DNA of 52,538 nucleotides from Spirochaetales bacterium (GTDB lineage: Bacteria; Spirochaetota; Spirochaetia; SZUA-6; DRHE01). How positions within the stretch are numbered: position 1 is the first letter of the stretch; each line of letters starts with the position of its first letter. The stretch is from the NCBI GenBank assembly GCA_030604195.1, contig JAUVWI010000018.1, forward strand, positions 1 through 52,538. Reading direction: 5' to 3'. The notes below the pieces were generated by a model, which ran no database searches, had not been told where the DNA came from, and saw only the letters and a list, made by a program, of their open reading frames with translations. This document shows, piece by piece, positions 25,862-35,727 of the stretch. A program made the translations under genes and the position numbers.

Positions 25862-27685
25862 TCAGAGAAAGCGGGAAAGCGCCTGGGTATGGTACTTTGC
25901 CGAGTTGAGGAGCTCCTCATATAAACTCCGGGTAATGTCAATTACATCACCGGCAGCAGGCTGATTGCTCTTTCTGCGGTTGATTTTATCAATCAAGGGC
26001 TGTAAGAGAAAGCCTGCGATTTGCCTTGAGGATAACTCCAGTATTCTCCTGTCAAGGTTTTCCATTAGCTTAAGGGTTTGCTCAACATCCCTTTTCTCCC
26101 GGAGTTGGCTGCGCAGCCTGCTGCACTGCTCAAGCCCGGTTAAGGTTATTTTCTCAAGTTCTTTGAGATCACCCTCCAGTCTTTTCAGAGCTGTCAACAG
26201 ACGCTCTTTTTTTTCTCCGGCCCGTATATCGGGTTTTGCCATAGCTCTGATTCTGATCATCCTGCTGTCAAGCTCCGGCCTGATAACAGGCAGGTTGAGC
26301 AGGTTGCTGCTCTCATAGTAGGGCATACCTTCAATCTTTATCCCCCTCGGGGAGAGGTTGAAGGTATACTGCTTATCAATCCCGGCAAGCTGTTTTTCAA
26401 ACCACGATTTATAGATTAGCAGGCGTTGATCGGTATATGTCTGCCGGCCGGAGTTGTCGGTATATAAAAAAGGAGATGCTTCGTGAAAATAGCGAAAGGA
26501 CATACCCTCTGCCGGTGATAAACGTCTGCTTAATATCTGTCTTAAGTTTTCAAAATAGGTATCGCGGGCGTGAGTGGATCTTTGCGGAAAACCAAGATCA
26601 AGAGCGCCCATATATATGGGATCAGCGCCGATAATACGGGTGAAATCCCAGGCGGAAGTAGCTACGGAACCGCCGGCGCCGATTTTCCCTTTGCTCCCTG
26701 TCAGATTCTCCAAATATTCTCCAAGCGGGAAAAAGGAGGAGACCAGGAATGTCGGCACCTTGAGGTGACGAAAGACACTGGGGTTGGTGGATGGCGCCGA
26801 TATAAGCACCGTACTTTCCGGCAAAGCGCCATCCAGATGTCTGGTGTTCCAGTACTGGGGGTCCATCACCAGCAGGAAATCAGGTTCGATCCCCGTTCTG
26901 AGGCATGGCTTAAGAGAGGTGTCCACCGCGACTAAAATAAGACGTTCCTTCAAAGGCTTAAGAATTGGCAGCAGCGTATCCAGAGATGGTCCGGCAGCTA
27001 AAACTAATGCCGGTATTCCGGAAAAAATGTTCTCTAATAACTTAATTCCCGGGAACGAGGCAAGGGGTTCAAGATTATTCAGTAAATTCCTTATCCAGAG
27101 TCGGCCGAACCTGTTCAGGGTGTTGGTGTTTACCTGGTTTTTTGTTTGAGCAGCCTGGATGAGATTGTCCATTTTCCGGTAGTAAGAAATATGGCGGCTG
27201 AAAACAGAGCGCAGTTTGACAATTTGTACACTGGTCAATGAATGATTGTCAAGGTTCATTTTTTCAGGATTTTCATCAAAAAACCAGGTCAATCCGGGAT
27301 AGACAAAAAGCCCGCGGAAATCCCTTATTCTCAGTGCCTCAAGAAAAAGAGGTATGTCAGGTTCTACTACAATTACCGGAATTTGGGGAAATGTTTCCAG
27401 AAAGGCGGCCACCAGATAGCCGAGGCCGAATCCGTAAAATATGCCCAGACTGACCTCTTTTGAAACCTCCCGGCGAATTAATTTTTGAGCTTCCCTGACC
27501 GGATCATAGCGGGAGTGAACATAGTTGCCGGCCAGAATTGCAGTTGGCGGACCTGCGGGAGTGGCAACTGCTTCAAGCTGCCGGCAGGAAGAGCTGCGGC
27601 GGAAGATTGCCGGGTCGAGCTGCCGGTGATTTTCTAAAAGAGAAGCGAGGTTATTATTGAAGATAGTAGATTCAACCACGCTCAT
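25862..27685 (-). CDS. Maf-like (DUF115) motility-associated glycosyltransferase
   Basis: A 607-residue protein of the Maf/DUF115 (MptE-like) group, which in flagellated bacteria glycosylates flagellin or other surface proteins with nonulosonic acids. The core is clear: ALVLAAGPSLDTLLPILKPL, ILVAVDTSLKPCLRTGIEPDF, VMDPQYWNTRHL, then KIGAGGSVATSAWDF and YMGALDLGFPQRSTHA. A long helical C-terminus (about residues 470-600) follows. The ATG overlaps the end of the penicillin-binding-protein gene by four bases, so the two are translationally coupled. Spirochaete flagella are periplasmic, so a link to the cell wall is plausible but inferred. Confidence 0.82.
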   Translation of the reverse strand: MSVVESTIFNNNLASLLENHRQLDPAIFRRSSSCRQLEAVATPAGPPTAILAGNYVHSRYDPVREAQKLIRREVSKEVSLGIFYGFGLGYLVAAFLETFPQIPVIVVEPDIPLFLEALRIRDFRGLFVYPGLTWFFDENPEKMNLDNHSLTSVQIVKLRSVFSRHISYYRKMDNLIQAAQTKNQVNTNTLNRFGRLWIRNLLNNLEPLASFPGIKLLENIFSGIPALVLAAGPSLDTLLPILKPLKERLILVAVDTSLKPCLRTGIEPDFLLVMDPQYWNTRHLDGALPESTVLISAPSTNPSVFRHLKVPTFLVSSFFPLGEYLENLTGSKGKIGAGGSVATSAWDFTRIIGADPIYMGALDLGFPQRSTHARDTYFENLRQILSRRLSPAEGMSFRYFHEASPFLYTDNSGRQTYTDQRLLIYKSWFEKQLAGIDKQYTFNLSPRGIKIEGMPYYESSNLLNLPVIRPELDSRMIRIRAMAKPDIRAGEKKERLLTALKRLEGDLKELEKITLTGLEQCSRLRSQLREKRDVEQTLKLMENLDRRILELSSRQIAGFLLQPLIDKINRRKSNQPAAGDVIDITRSLYEELLNSAKYHTQALSRFL

Positions 27686-29553
27686 TCCAATTCCAGGACA
27701 ATAGTCATTCCTTTCTGTAAATCAGTGCCCGGCGCCGGACTCTGACGTGCCACGTATCCCTGTCCGAGTATCCTGACTGTTATATCACTGCGGTTTAACA
27801 GGGGCAGGAGCAGGCGTTTGGGCGTGCCGGTAAGATCAGGCATAGTTGAAGCGATTTCTATATTCTCCGGGATTTGCAGGTGAATTGCTCCTGAATGCTC
27901 AATAGTTACATCGCTGTTCCTGGGTATTCCCAGGTAGGAAATCAGGTTTTTTGCTGTCTGCTTGAAAACGGGGGCAGCTATCCGGCTTCCATAGTAATTA
28001 TCCCCCCTGGGCAGATGGATAACTGTGTAGATAATAAGCTGCGGATCATCGGTGGGAAAAATCCCCAGATAAGAGGCAATAAAATCAATTTCAGAATACT
28101 TTCCCGTTTTTGGATCTGCTACCTGGGCGGTACCGGTTTTAGCGGATATGCGGATACCGGGTATACGGCCCCGGCGTGCAGTACCGCCTTCCTGCACGGC
28201 ACTTTCCATCATTTCCAGGACTTCCCTGGCAATAGCGGGAGATACTACTTCACGGAGCGGTTCACGGTTGAATTTTTTTATTATTTTCCCCTGGGGTGAA
28301 ACAATTTTGCTGACAATAATCGGTTTTAAGAGCAGTCCGCTGTTGGCAAATACTGTGGCTGCTGAAAGCATCTGCATGGCTGAAACTGATATCTCCTGGC
28401 CGAAAGCAATTGTTGGTTTGCTGCGCATTGACCATTTATCAGGTTTGGCAAGAATGCCGGAACTTTCACCGGGCAGGGGCAGCTCAGTTTTATTACCGAA
28501 GCCGAAAAGGGTAAGCATCCGGTAGAAGGACCCGGCGTCAACTCTTTCCGAGGCGTAGGCGGCGCCGGCATTGCAGGAGTATTTTATGATCAACTGCGGA
28601 TTTACCCTTCCATGTGATCCCAGATCGCGGATACGGTAAGTTGAACCATCGGGCAGGGTCTGTTCATAGTAACCATTGCAGATAAAGGTATCTTCAGTGG
28701 TTATACCCTGAAGCTGCAGTAAAGAGGCAATAGAAACTATCTTAAAAACCGATCCCGGCTCATAGGCTTTGCTCATGGGAAGATTCCGCCGGGATGACCT
28801 GTCAAAGCGGTTGAATTCATTAGGATCAAAATTGGGAACCGAGCAGTAACCTAATATCTCACCGGTTTTTGCTTCCATAACCAGTATAAAAACAGCCTCG
28901 GCCTGGTTGTCTTTAAGAGCAGCGAGAGCGATTTTCTGTAGCATATATTGAATATTGATATCAATAGTCAGAAATACCTGGTTTCCATATATCTCGGATT
29001 GCCTGTGGCCCACAATGGGGGGTGAGAGCTCATGGTTGAAGGTATATTCAATACCCTCCAGCCCTACATTATCCACTCCCACATAGCCAATTACATGGCT
29101 GGCCAGGTTTTGCTCAGGATAATTGCGTCCGAACTCAGGTATAAGATTTATGCCCTTCAAGTTACCCGAATTTTTCAGTTCTTCAATTTTCCTGGATTCA
29201 GTCGGGGTTATCTTTCTCTTTATGTATATAAATCCGGAAGCTTCTTTTAATCTTTCGATAATTTCCCCCTCGCTCTGCCGCAATATCCCGGCTAATTGCT
29301 GCGCTGTAGCTTCCGGCTCTTCAAGATCCGGTATCCAGGCTGCTACTGAGTTCAAGCGGGTACTGATGGCCAGTATTTTCCCATTCCTATCTAGAATAGG
29401 TCCTCGCTCTACAACCGGCATCTTTATGGGAGTGGGAGCTTCATTCAGGGGAGTCAGGATCATGAGCGAAACGAGTTTGCCCATAATAAAAAGCACACCA
29501 ACAGTAATGAAGAAGAGAAAATAGAGCAGTCGTTTCTTATCCTGCTTTTGCAT
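27682..29553 (-). CDS. Class B penicillin-binding protein with PASTA domain (FtsI-type)
   Basis: A 623-residue peptidoglycan transpeptidase. One N-terminal membrane anchor (LLYFLFFITVGVLFIMGKLV) is followed by the dimerisation domain, VERGPILDRNGKILA, and the transpeptidase domain with Ser268 in EPGSVFKI (S-x-x-K), S-C-N at about residue 326 and KTG at 472-474 (SAKTGTAQ). The last about 65 residues (MPDLTGTPKRLLLPLL to SPAPGTDLQKGMTIVLEL) form a PASTA domain. This set fits FtsI/PBP2-type septal enzymes. It diverges from the LysM-M23 pair and is followed by the overlapping Maf-like gene. No mra/mur cluster is nearby, so I leave the symbol blank. Confidence 0.9.
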   Translation of the reverse strand: MQKQDKKRLLYFLFFITVGVLFIMGKLVSLMILTPLNEAPTPIKMPVVERGPILDRNGKILAISTRLNSVAAWIPDLEEPEATAQQLAGILRQSEGEIIERLKEASGFIYIKRKITPTESRKIEELKNSGNLKGINLIPEFGRNYPEQNLASHVIGYVGVDNVGLEGIEYTFNHELSPPIVGHRQSEIYGNQVFLTIDINIQYMLQKIALAALKDNQAEAVFILVMEAKTGEILGYCSVPNFDPNEFNRFDRSSRRNLPMSKAYEPGSVFKIVSIASLLQLQGITTEDTFICNGYYEQTLPDGSTYRIRDLGSHGRVNPQLIIKYSCNAGAAYASERVDAGSFYRMLTLFGFGNKTELPLPGESSGILAKPDKWSMRSKPTIAFGQEISVSAMQMLSAATVFANSGLLLKPIIVSKIVSPQGKIIKKFNREPLREVVSPAIAREVLEMMESAVQEGGTARRGRIPGIRISAKTGTAQVADPKTGKYSEIDFIASYLGIFPTDDPQLIIYTVIHLPRGDNYYGSRIAAPVFKQTAKNLISYLGIPRNSDVTIEHSGAIHLQIPENIEIASTMPDLTGTPKRLLLPLLNRSDITVRILGQGYVARQSPAPGTDLQKGMTIVLELE

Positions 29554-29644
29554 GCTTTCTTCAGGTTCCTTCTATCCTATGGATTTGGCTACTTAATATT
29601 AATATGCCGCCAGGTTATTGTCGATATAAAACTTTGAGGGCATC

Positions 29645-30715
29645 ATGGTAAATGTGTTACAGCGTCAAAAAGTGTTTCGCCGGCCCGGGCAGGTACCAAG
29701 AACAAATAGCGCGATAATTACGGCTAAAACGGCTGCATTGCCTGCTTTCATATCCTTTAAACCTCTGGCTTTTTTAACCTCTCTGCTTGACGGGTTTGGT
29801 CTTAAAGAGCTGATTTTATCTGCCGGAGTTGTAATTTCCCTGCTTTTGTTTTACCAGTTGAGCAGCCGTGAGTCAATGCTGCCTATCAACTTACCTGTTG
29901 AAACAGAGACAAATGATCTACTATGGAGCTATCTGGTTCCGGAAGATAACAGTACAATCACCGAAACAAAGCTTAATCCCGAAGCGATTAAGAATCTCAT
30001 GATAAAAAGCTATACAGTCAAGCGTGGGGATACTCTATCAGCCATAGCCCAAAAATATTCATTAAATCTTGATACCCTCTTAAGTTTCAATAATATACGC
30101 AAGGTTACTGCATTGAAGGTGGGTTCAATTTTAGAAATACCCAACAGCGACGGCCTGAAATACCGGGTTAAAAGGGGCGATTACCTGGGGGGGATTGCCA
30201 AAAAATTCCAGGTTCCCTTGAACAGCCTTCTAGACTGGAATAATCTTGAAACTTCAGTTATTACGCCGGCACAGGATATCTTCATTCCCGGCGCCAGAAT
30301 GAGCGCCAATGAGCTGAATCGTATTCTTGGCAAGCTCTTCATATATCCGGCCAGGGGCAGGATCACCTCTCGTTTTGGTATGCGCAAGGATCCTTTTACC
30401 GGCATAAAGCGTTTTCACAATGGTGTGGATATAGCCAATAAAACTGGCACTCCCGTATTGGCAGCTATGTCAGGTCAGGTAGCTATGGTCGGCTATAATG
30501 CAAATTTCGGGAAATACATTATTGTGCGTCATGGAGATGGCTTTCAAACTCTCTATGGCCATCTCTCTACCTTCCAGGTAAGCAAAAATGAGCGGGTAAA
30601 TCAAGGCCAGCTGCTTGGTAAAATAGGGAACAGCGGGTACAGCACCGGCTCGCATCTGCACTTTTCCATATTCTTAAAAGGAGAACCGGTTGACCCTTTT
30701 AAGTACCTGCATTAA
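29645..30715 (+). CDS. LysM and M23-domain peptidoglycan endopeptidase
   Basis: A 356-residue cell-wall protein. After a basic N-terminus and a membrane segment (LILSAGVVISLLLFYQL, about residues 58-74) come two LysM domains (SYTVKRGDTLSAIAQKYSL and YRVKRGDYLGGIAKKF) that bind peptidoglycan. A C-terminal M23 peptidase domain with all zinc and catalytic residues follows: HNGVDIA (H-x-x-x-D), HGDGFQTLYGHL and GSHLHFSI (H-x-H). It may cut peptide cross-links directly or act as an EnvC-like activator, but the complete active site favours catalysis. It lies 7 bases before a paralogous gene. Confidence 0.88.
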   Translation: MVNVLQRQKVFRRPGQVPRTNSAIITAKTAALPAFISFKPLAFLTSLLDGFGLKELILSAGVVISLLLFYQLSSRESMLPINLPVETETNDLLWSYLVPEDNSTITETKLNPEAIKNLMIKSYTVKRGDTLSAIAQKYSLNLDTLLSFNNIRKVTALKVGSILEIPNSDGLKYRVKRGDYLGGIAKKFQVPLNSLLDWNNLETSVITPAQDIFIPGARMSANELNRILGKLFIYPARGRITSRFGMRKDPFTGIKRFHNGVDIANKTGTPVLAAMSGQVAMVGYNANFGKYIIVRHGDGFQTLYGHLSTFQVSKNERVNQGQLLGKIGNSGYSTGSHLHFSIFLKGEPVDPFKYLH

Positions 30716-30722
30716 AGTTTAA

Positions 30723-31715
30723 ATGCCGATGATCACGAATAAATATAGCTGGGGTTTCTTTAAACAAATATTTCCGGAAGTTTTTGCTTCTCTCATATTT
30801 ATTATTTTATCTGCTTTCGCGTTATTTACTGAGATCTCTTTAATCCGGACGGAAAAGGATCATTACCTCTACTACCCTGATCAATTGGGCGGCTTTGCAG
30901 AACTTCAGTCTTTGGAAAGTGATGTTGATACTGAGTATTCGGCTGACAGTTTTTTTGTGGGCGGCGGCTCAACTGCGATTCTGCCCCTGGATATCAAAAT
31001 CTATACTGCAAAGAAGGGTGATACTCTTTCAGGAATTACCGAGCGCTTCGGCCTTGATCTGGATACAATTGCCTCATTAAACAGGGAATGGGGAAGCGGG
31101 GTTCACCTGGTGAGCATTGGCGAAGAGATAAAAATTCCCAATCAGGATGGGATTTTTCTATCGCTGCAGGGGGAAATAGATCAGTTCTGCGCCCAAAAAG
31201 GTGTTTTAGCTGAGGCTGTTCTTTTGGTCAACCGTATAGGCCGCGAGGAAATAAAGCCCGGTATGGAACTCTTCCTGCCCGGAGTGCAGCATACCGGTGT
31301 TGAACGCAGCGTGGCTATCGGGGCGGCTTTTTTAAGACCGGTGCGCGGCTGGATATCTTCCGGTTTCGGCTACCGCCGTGACCCTTTCAGGGGCGGCATA
31401 AGCTTTCATCGGGGAATAGATATTGCCGCTTATATTGGCGCTCCGGTGAGAGCCAGCATGGATGGCCGGGTTGTTCTGGTTGGGGATAACTCAATTTTTG
31501 GCAAATATATTCTTATTGCCCACCAGGTAGGCTATTCCTCTTTCTATGGGCACCTGAACAGGGCTTTAGTGCGCAGAGGCGAGGTTGTGCGCCGGGGGCA
31601 AAAGATCGGTTCAGTCGGGAATACGGGCCGCTCTACCGGACCTCACCTTCACTTTGAAGTAAGAAGAAATGGTGTTGCCCTGGATTGTTCGGGATTAATT
31701 TCCGGAATATACTGA
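30723..31715 (+). CDS. LysM and M23-domain peptidoglycan endopeptidase, second copy
   Basis: A 330-residue paralogue of the preceding gene product. N-terminal membrane segment (EVFASLIFIILSAFALF), one clear LysM (IYTAKKGDTLSGITERFGL) and a second degenerate one (FLSLQGEIDQFCAQKG). The M23 domain is complete: HRGIDIA, YSSFYGHL and GPHLHFEV. Tandem duplication followed by divergence is likely, the second LysM being worn. The two genes form an operon diverging from the penicillin-binding protein. Confidence 0.87.
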   Translation: MPMITNKYSWGFFKQIFPEVFASLIFIILSAFALFTEISLIRTEKDHYLYYPDQLGGFAELQSLESDVDTEYSADSFFVGGGSTAILPLDIKIYTAKKGDTLSGITERFGLDLDTIASLNREWGSGVHLVSIGEEIKIPNQDGIFLSLQGEIDQFCAQKGVLAEAVLLVNRIGREEIKPGMELFLPGVQHTGVERSVAIGAAFLRPVRGWISSGFGYRRDPFRGGISFHRGIDIAAYIGAPVRASMDGRVVLVGDNSIFGKYILIAHQVGYSSFYGHLNRALVRRGEVVRRGQKIGSVGNTGRSTGPHLHFEVRRNGVALDCSGLISGIY

Positions 31716-31800
31716 TATGAATTTACGCTATGATAGCTCAAGATTTTGTTATTATACCAATAGATTTTAAGTCCATTGTGACCAACGGAAATACTTTAGT

Positions 31801-31815
31801 GCAGTCGAAGACTGC
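31801..31815 (+). promoter_or_regulatory. Short 5'-leader hairpin before the bactofilin-like gene
   Basis: Perfect 6-base arms GCAGTC and GACTGC with a GAA loop, immediately before the Shine-Dalgarno GGGAGG (31819-31824). It could modulate translation; no T-run, so not a terminator. Confidence 0.35.
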
Positions 31816-31832
31816 TATGGGAGGATAGCTAA

Positions 31833-32918
31833 ATGAAAAGTATTGTTCTGACCTTGATATTCTTACTGGCCCTCTTTACGGTCTTAAGGGTTAATGCTTC
31901 AGAAAAAGAGGAAACCCGCTTTACCGTGCACCCTGGAGTATTGGAAATGCGCGTCGGTGACAGTGGCGTGAATTTTGCTTTCGGCTACCTGGAAGGAGCC
32001 GGGAGCGGTAGAAAAGTCTGGAATCTTTTTCCCATAAGGATATCTTTGCGCTCCGGTGATAAACAGCTTGATTTGGGGTTGAATGGGCTTTCTTTTATTA
32101 CCCGCAGTGGTATAAATATCGGCAAGCCGGTATTTATTAAGGGGGTCAAGAGGGGAGATGTAATAAGTCTGGGCGGCGAGGTTAAAGTAGAGGGCAGCGT
32201 GGAGGGAAATGTCTGGGCCTTTGGCGCTGATATATATCTGCTGCCGGGCAGCCAGGTAAGCGGTGATGTTGTCTCACTGGGGGGGAATATTGAAGCAGAC
32301 CGTAAATCCCTGATAAAGGGGAACAAACAGGCCTTTCCTGATTTCAACCTCCCTTTTTTCGGTCTGCTGGCCTCCGAGCATTCGGCTGCAACTTTTCTCT
32401 TTATAATCGAAGTGCTGACTATTATGCTCTATCTGATTATTCTCTTTATCGTTATACATTTTGCTGCAGGCCATCTGGGGGGATTGGTTGATGTTATGCA
32501 TAACAGGTGGCGCGGCTCCCTGCTTTACCTGGGAATAGCAATTATTTTAACCCCACTGCTTCTGCTTCTTTTAGCCGGTTCCATATTGGGAATTCTTATT
32601 ATTCCGCTCTTCGGTCTTTTCCTATTGATTGCCACCTATCTTGGCTGCCTTGGGTTTTCTGTGCGTCTGGGCCTCTGGATTAGAGGTGCAAAGGAAACCA
32701 CTCCGCTCTCCCTCTACACGTCAGGCCTCCTGGGACTGCTCATTATCCGGGGACCGGTGGTGCTGGGCATCCTGTTCACCCTGCTCACCTCCAGTCTGAT
32801 GCAGGGTATAGGCAGGTTTATGATGATGGTGGGCGGAGTCGCATTTTACCTCTCGTGCATGTACGGTTTGGGAGGGGTTTTAGTGAAATTACGCCTTAAG
32901 AGCCAGCTTGCGCCTTAA
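31833..32918 (+). CDS. Membrane protein with bactofilin-like polymer-forming region
   Basis: A 361-residue envelope protein of unknown function. A signal peptide (MKSIVLTLIFLLALFTVL) is followed by an exported region with a short bactofilin-like beta-repeat stretch: VEGSVEGNVWAFGADIYLL and SQVSGDVVSLGGNIEA, glycine-valine repeats as in polymer-forming proteins. From about residue 185 there are at least four membrane segments (FLFIIEVLTIMLYLIILFIV and others). Relatives are annotated only as polymer-forming cytoskeletal-like membrane proteins. It has good Shine-Dalgarno GGGAGG. It lies between the endopeptidases and secA, supporting a cell-envelope role. Confidence 0.65.
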   Translation: MKSIVLTLIFLLALFTVLRVNASEKEETRFTVHPGVLEMRVGDSGVNFAFGYLEGAGSGRKVWNLFPIRISLRSGDKQLDLGLNGLSFITRSGINIGKPVFIKGVKRGDVISLGGEVKVEGSVEGNVWAFGADIYLLPGSQVSGDVVSLGGNIEADRKSLIKGNKQAFPDFNLPFFGLLASEHSAATFLFIIEVLTIMLYLIILFIVIHFAAGHLGGLVDVMHNRWRGSLLYLGIAIILTPLLLLLLAGSILGILIIPLFGLFLLIATYLGCLGFSVRLGLWIRGAKETTPLSLYTSGLLGLLIIRGPVVLGILFTLLTSSLMQGIGRFMMMVGGVAFYLSCMYGLGGVLVKLRLKSQLAP

Positions 32919-32937
32919 GCCTTAACAGCTGATGGAA

Positions 32938-35649
32938 TTATCTGCCGCAGCAGTGTTTGTATTTTTTACCGCTTCCGCAGGGGCAGGGATCATTACGTCC
33001 TACCTTTGGCAGGCTGCGCTTTATCTGTACTCTTTCAGGCTGAACGGGTTTTTGAGCTTCACCTCCTGCTGCTGAAAATTGATCGAAAAGCTGGTGATGG
33101 CTGCTGCTGATCCTTTCTCTTTTCTGTGGTCCCGCCGCAGGTGATGTGATTTTAACCATGAATACCTTCTTGGCTATTGCTGTGCGAATATCCTGGAGCA
33201 TCTGATCGAATATCTGAAAACCCTCCAGCTTATATTCCAGCAGCGGGTTCTTCTGACCGTAGGCCCGCAGGTATACGGCTTCTCTCAAGGCTTCCAGGTT
33301 TTCCAGGTGGTCCTGCCATCTGGCGTCTATATTCCGCAGGTATTCAATCCGTATGAAGAGATTCAGCCTTTCCTGTCCTATCTCTTCCGCCTTTTGCTCA
33401 AGTTCTAAAGCCAGATCAGCTATTATTCTCTCCATTAGGGCGCTGGGATTTAAAGCTTGAAGTTCCGATGCAGCCTCCATAGGAACATAAAAAATCTCTT
33501 CCTTAAGTTTTGATAGAAGCCGGCTGAAAGCGAGCTGACTCTCTTCCTTTTTATTTCTGTATTCTTCTATTAAGTCAGCTGCTATCTCAGAGGCGGTAGC
33601 CAGCACTCGCTTTTTCAGATTTTTATCTTCCAGGATATCATCTCTCCTGGCATAGATGAATTTCCGCTGTTCATTTAAAACATCATCATATTCAAGGAGG
33701 TGCTTTCTTATCTCAAAGTTCCGCTCTTCAACCTTTTTCTGCGCCTGTTCAATGGACTTGTTGATCCAGGGATGATAGAGAGGTTCTCCATCCTGCATAC
33801 CCACCCGGGACATAATATTTTTCATATTCTCACCGAAAAAACGCATCAACTCATCATCCAGGGAAATATAAAAGCTGGAAGAACCGGGATCACCCTGTCT
33901 TGCTGATCTGCCCCTGAGTTGGTTGTCTATTCGCCGTGCTTCGTGACGTTCTGTTCCCAACACATGCAGTCCGCCTGAAGCTTTGACCTCCTGATAATCC
34001 TGCTGCCATTTTTCCTGTTCCCGGCTCATGATCCGGTCGATCTCTTCCTGGCCGGCATTGGAGCCGGTGAGCCGGCGCGCTCTGAACTCCGCGTTGCCGC
34101 CAAGTTTGATATCGGTGCCTCTCCCTGCCATATTAGTAGCAATAGTAACTGATCCTTTGGCACCGGCTTCAGCAATAATCAGGGCTTCACGGGCATGGTT
34201 TTTTGCATTCAATACCTCGTGCCTGACGCCCATATTGGTCAGCATACGGGAGAACAGTTCTGATTTTTCAATAGAGATGGTACCGACCAGTACTGGTTGT
34301 CCTCTCTTTTGTTTTTCTGCTATTTCCCTGCAGATGGCGTTAACCTTATCATCTTCCTGTAAATAGATAATATCATCGGTATCATCACGGATAAGGGGTC
34401 TGTTTGTGGGTATTACTACAACATCAAGATTGTATATCTTGGCGAATTCGCTTGCTTCAGTGTCCGCAGTACCGGTCATGCCGGAGAGTTTTTTATACAT
34501 CCGGAAATAGTTCTGGAAGGTAATTGTGGCCAGGGTACGGTTCCGCTGGGCTATTTTAATCCTTTCTTTGGCTTCAATAGCCTGGTGCAGTCCTTCAGAA
34601 TAACGGCGGCCATGCAGTATGCGTCCGGTAAATTCATCAACAATCTCTACTTTTCCATCCTGAACCACATAATCAACATCCCGATGGAAGAGCCTGGCTG
34701 CTTTTATTGCCTGGGTAAAATAGTGAATATATTCGAAATTATCAGATTCAAAGAGTGAAGTGCTGATTACTCCTTTTTTCAGCAGTAGATCTTCTATATG
34801 GTTCATACCTTGATCGGTAAAGGAAATCCGCTTATTCTTTTCTTCAACTTTATAATCACCTTCACCTTCTTCGGGGTATTCACCGCTTTCAGGGTCTTTG
34901 GCGCATTCAGTCAGCTCGGGGGCCAGCTTGCTGGCTTCATAACACTTATGGGTATCATCCTCAGCGGCCCCGGAGATGATTAAGGGGGTTCGCGCTTCAT
35001 CTATCAGGATGGAGTCAATCTCATCTACAATACAGAAATTATGAGGTCGCTGTGCCTTGTCTTTTTTATCCCAGCACATATTATCTCTCAGATAATCGAA
35101 GCCGAATTCATTATTAGTGCCGTAGGTAATGTCCTTCAAGTATGCATTCCGACGCGCCTGATTGTCCATATTCGCCAGTATAGCTCCCACCGATACTCCG
35201 AGAAATTTGTATACCCGTCCCATCCATAGCGAATCTCTCTCTGCAAGATAATCGTTGACCGTTACAATATGTACTCCATGCCCTCCGAGGGAGTTCAGGT
35301 AGGAAGCGGTAACGCTGGAAAGGGTTTTTCCCTCTCCGGTTTTCATTTCCATGATCTTACCCTGGTGCAGGGCTATTCCCCCCATTAATTGCACATCGTA
35401 GATGCGTTCACCAAGGGTACGGCGGGCAGCTTCTCTGACCAGGGCGAAAGCTTGCGGAAGAAGTGAATCAAGGCTTTCGCCTTTTTCGAGACGACGCCGG
35501 AACTCAAGTGTTTTGTTCGGAAAATCTACATTTGCCAGAGCCATTGTTTCCGGCTCAAGCTCATTTACTTGTTTAACCAGTGGCAGCAATTCTTTCAAGT
35601 CCCGGTTATGTTTCGATCCCAGAAATATAGTAAGTACCTTATCAATCAT
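32938..35649 (-). CDS. secA: Preprotein translocase ATPase SecA
   Basis: A 903-residue motor ATPase that drives proteins through the SecYEG channel. Visible: DEAD-type motor 1 with the P-loop MKTGEGKTL (about residues 102-110), [19 protein letters not shown], the preprotein cross-linking insert (acid-rich segment near residue 255), motor 2 with [10 protein letters not shown] and [12 protein letters not shown], the helical scaffold and wing, and a C-terminal zinc SEC-C motif [14 protein letters not shown] that binds SecB or ribosomes. Length is normal. It converges on the bactofilin-like gene and diverges from the lipoprotein gene. Confidence 0.98.
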   Translation of the reverse strand: MIDKVLTIFLGSKHNRDLKELLPLVKQVNELEPETMALANVDFPNKTLEFRRRLEKGESLDSLLPQAFALVREAARRTLGERIYDVQLMGGIALHQGKIMEMKTGEGKTLSSVTASYLNSLGGHGVHIVTVNDYLAERDSLWMGRVYKFLGVSVGAILANMDNQARRNAYLKDITYGTNNEFGFDYLRDNMCWDKKDKAQRPHNFCIVDEIDSILIDEARTPLIISGAAEDDTHKCYEASKLAPELTECAKDPESGEYPEEGEGDYKVEEKNKRISFTDQGMNHIEDLLLKKGVISTSLFESDNFEYIHYFTQAIKAARLFHRDVDYVVQDGKVEIVDEFTGRILHGRRYSEGLHQAIEAKERIKIAQRNRTLATITFQNYFRMYKKLSGMTGTADTEASEFAKIYNLDVVVIPTNRPLIRDDTDDIIYLQEDDKVNAICREIAEKQKRGQPVLVGTISIEKSELFSRMLTNMGVRHEVLNAKNHAREALIIAEAGAKGSVTIATNMAGRGTDIKLGGNAEFRARRLTGSNAGQEEIDRIMSREQEKWQQDYQEVKASGGLHVLGTERHEARRIDNQLRGRSARQGDPGSSSFYISLDDELMRFFGENMKNIMSRVGMQDGEPLYHPWINKSIEQAQKKVEERNFEIRKHLLEYDDVLNEQRKFIYARRDDILEDKNLKKRVLATASEIAADLIEEYRNKKEESQLAFSRLLSKLKEEIFYVPMEAASELQALNPSALMERIIADLALELEQKAEEIGQERLNLFIRIEYLRNIDARWQDHLENLEALREAVYLRAYGQKNPLLEYKLEGFQIFDQMLQDIRTAIAKKVFMVKITSPAAGPQKRERISSSHHQLFDQFSAAGGEAQKPVQPERVQIKRSLPKVGRNDPCPCGSGKKYKHCCGR

Positions 35650-35687
35650 GGCTCCAATGTATCGCCTTTAACCGAAGATGGTCAAGA

Positions 35688-35717
35688 TTGACATTGAATG
35701 TAATTAGATAGTATTAT
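35688..35717 (+). promoter_or_regulatory. Promoter of the lipoprotein gene, giving a nearly leaderless message
   Basis: TTGACA (35688-35693) and TATTAT (35712-35717) with an 18-base spacer. Only 10 bases separate the -10 element from the ATG at 35728, so the transcript would start within a few bases of the start codon. No Shine-Dalgarno is visible, which agrees. Confidence 0.5.
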
Positions 35718-35727
35718 TTTTTTACTC

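Noticed and set aside
5999-25865. Shared 15-mer TCTATAACTTTAATT near 6003 and 25850
   Set aside because: About one such exact 15-base match is expected by chance in a window of this size, and the flanks do not align.
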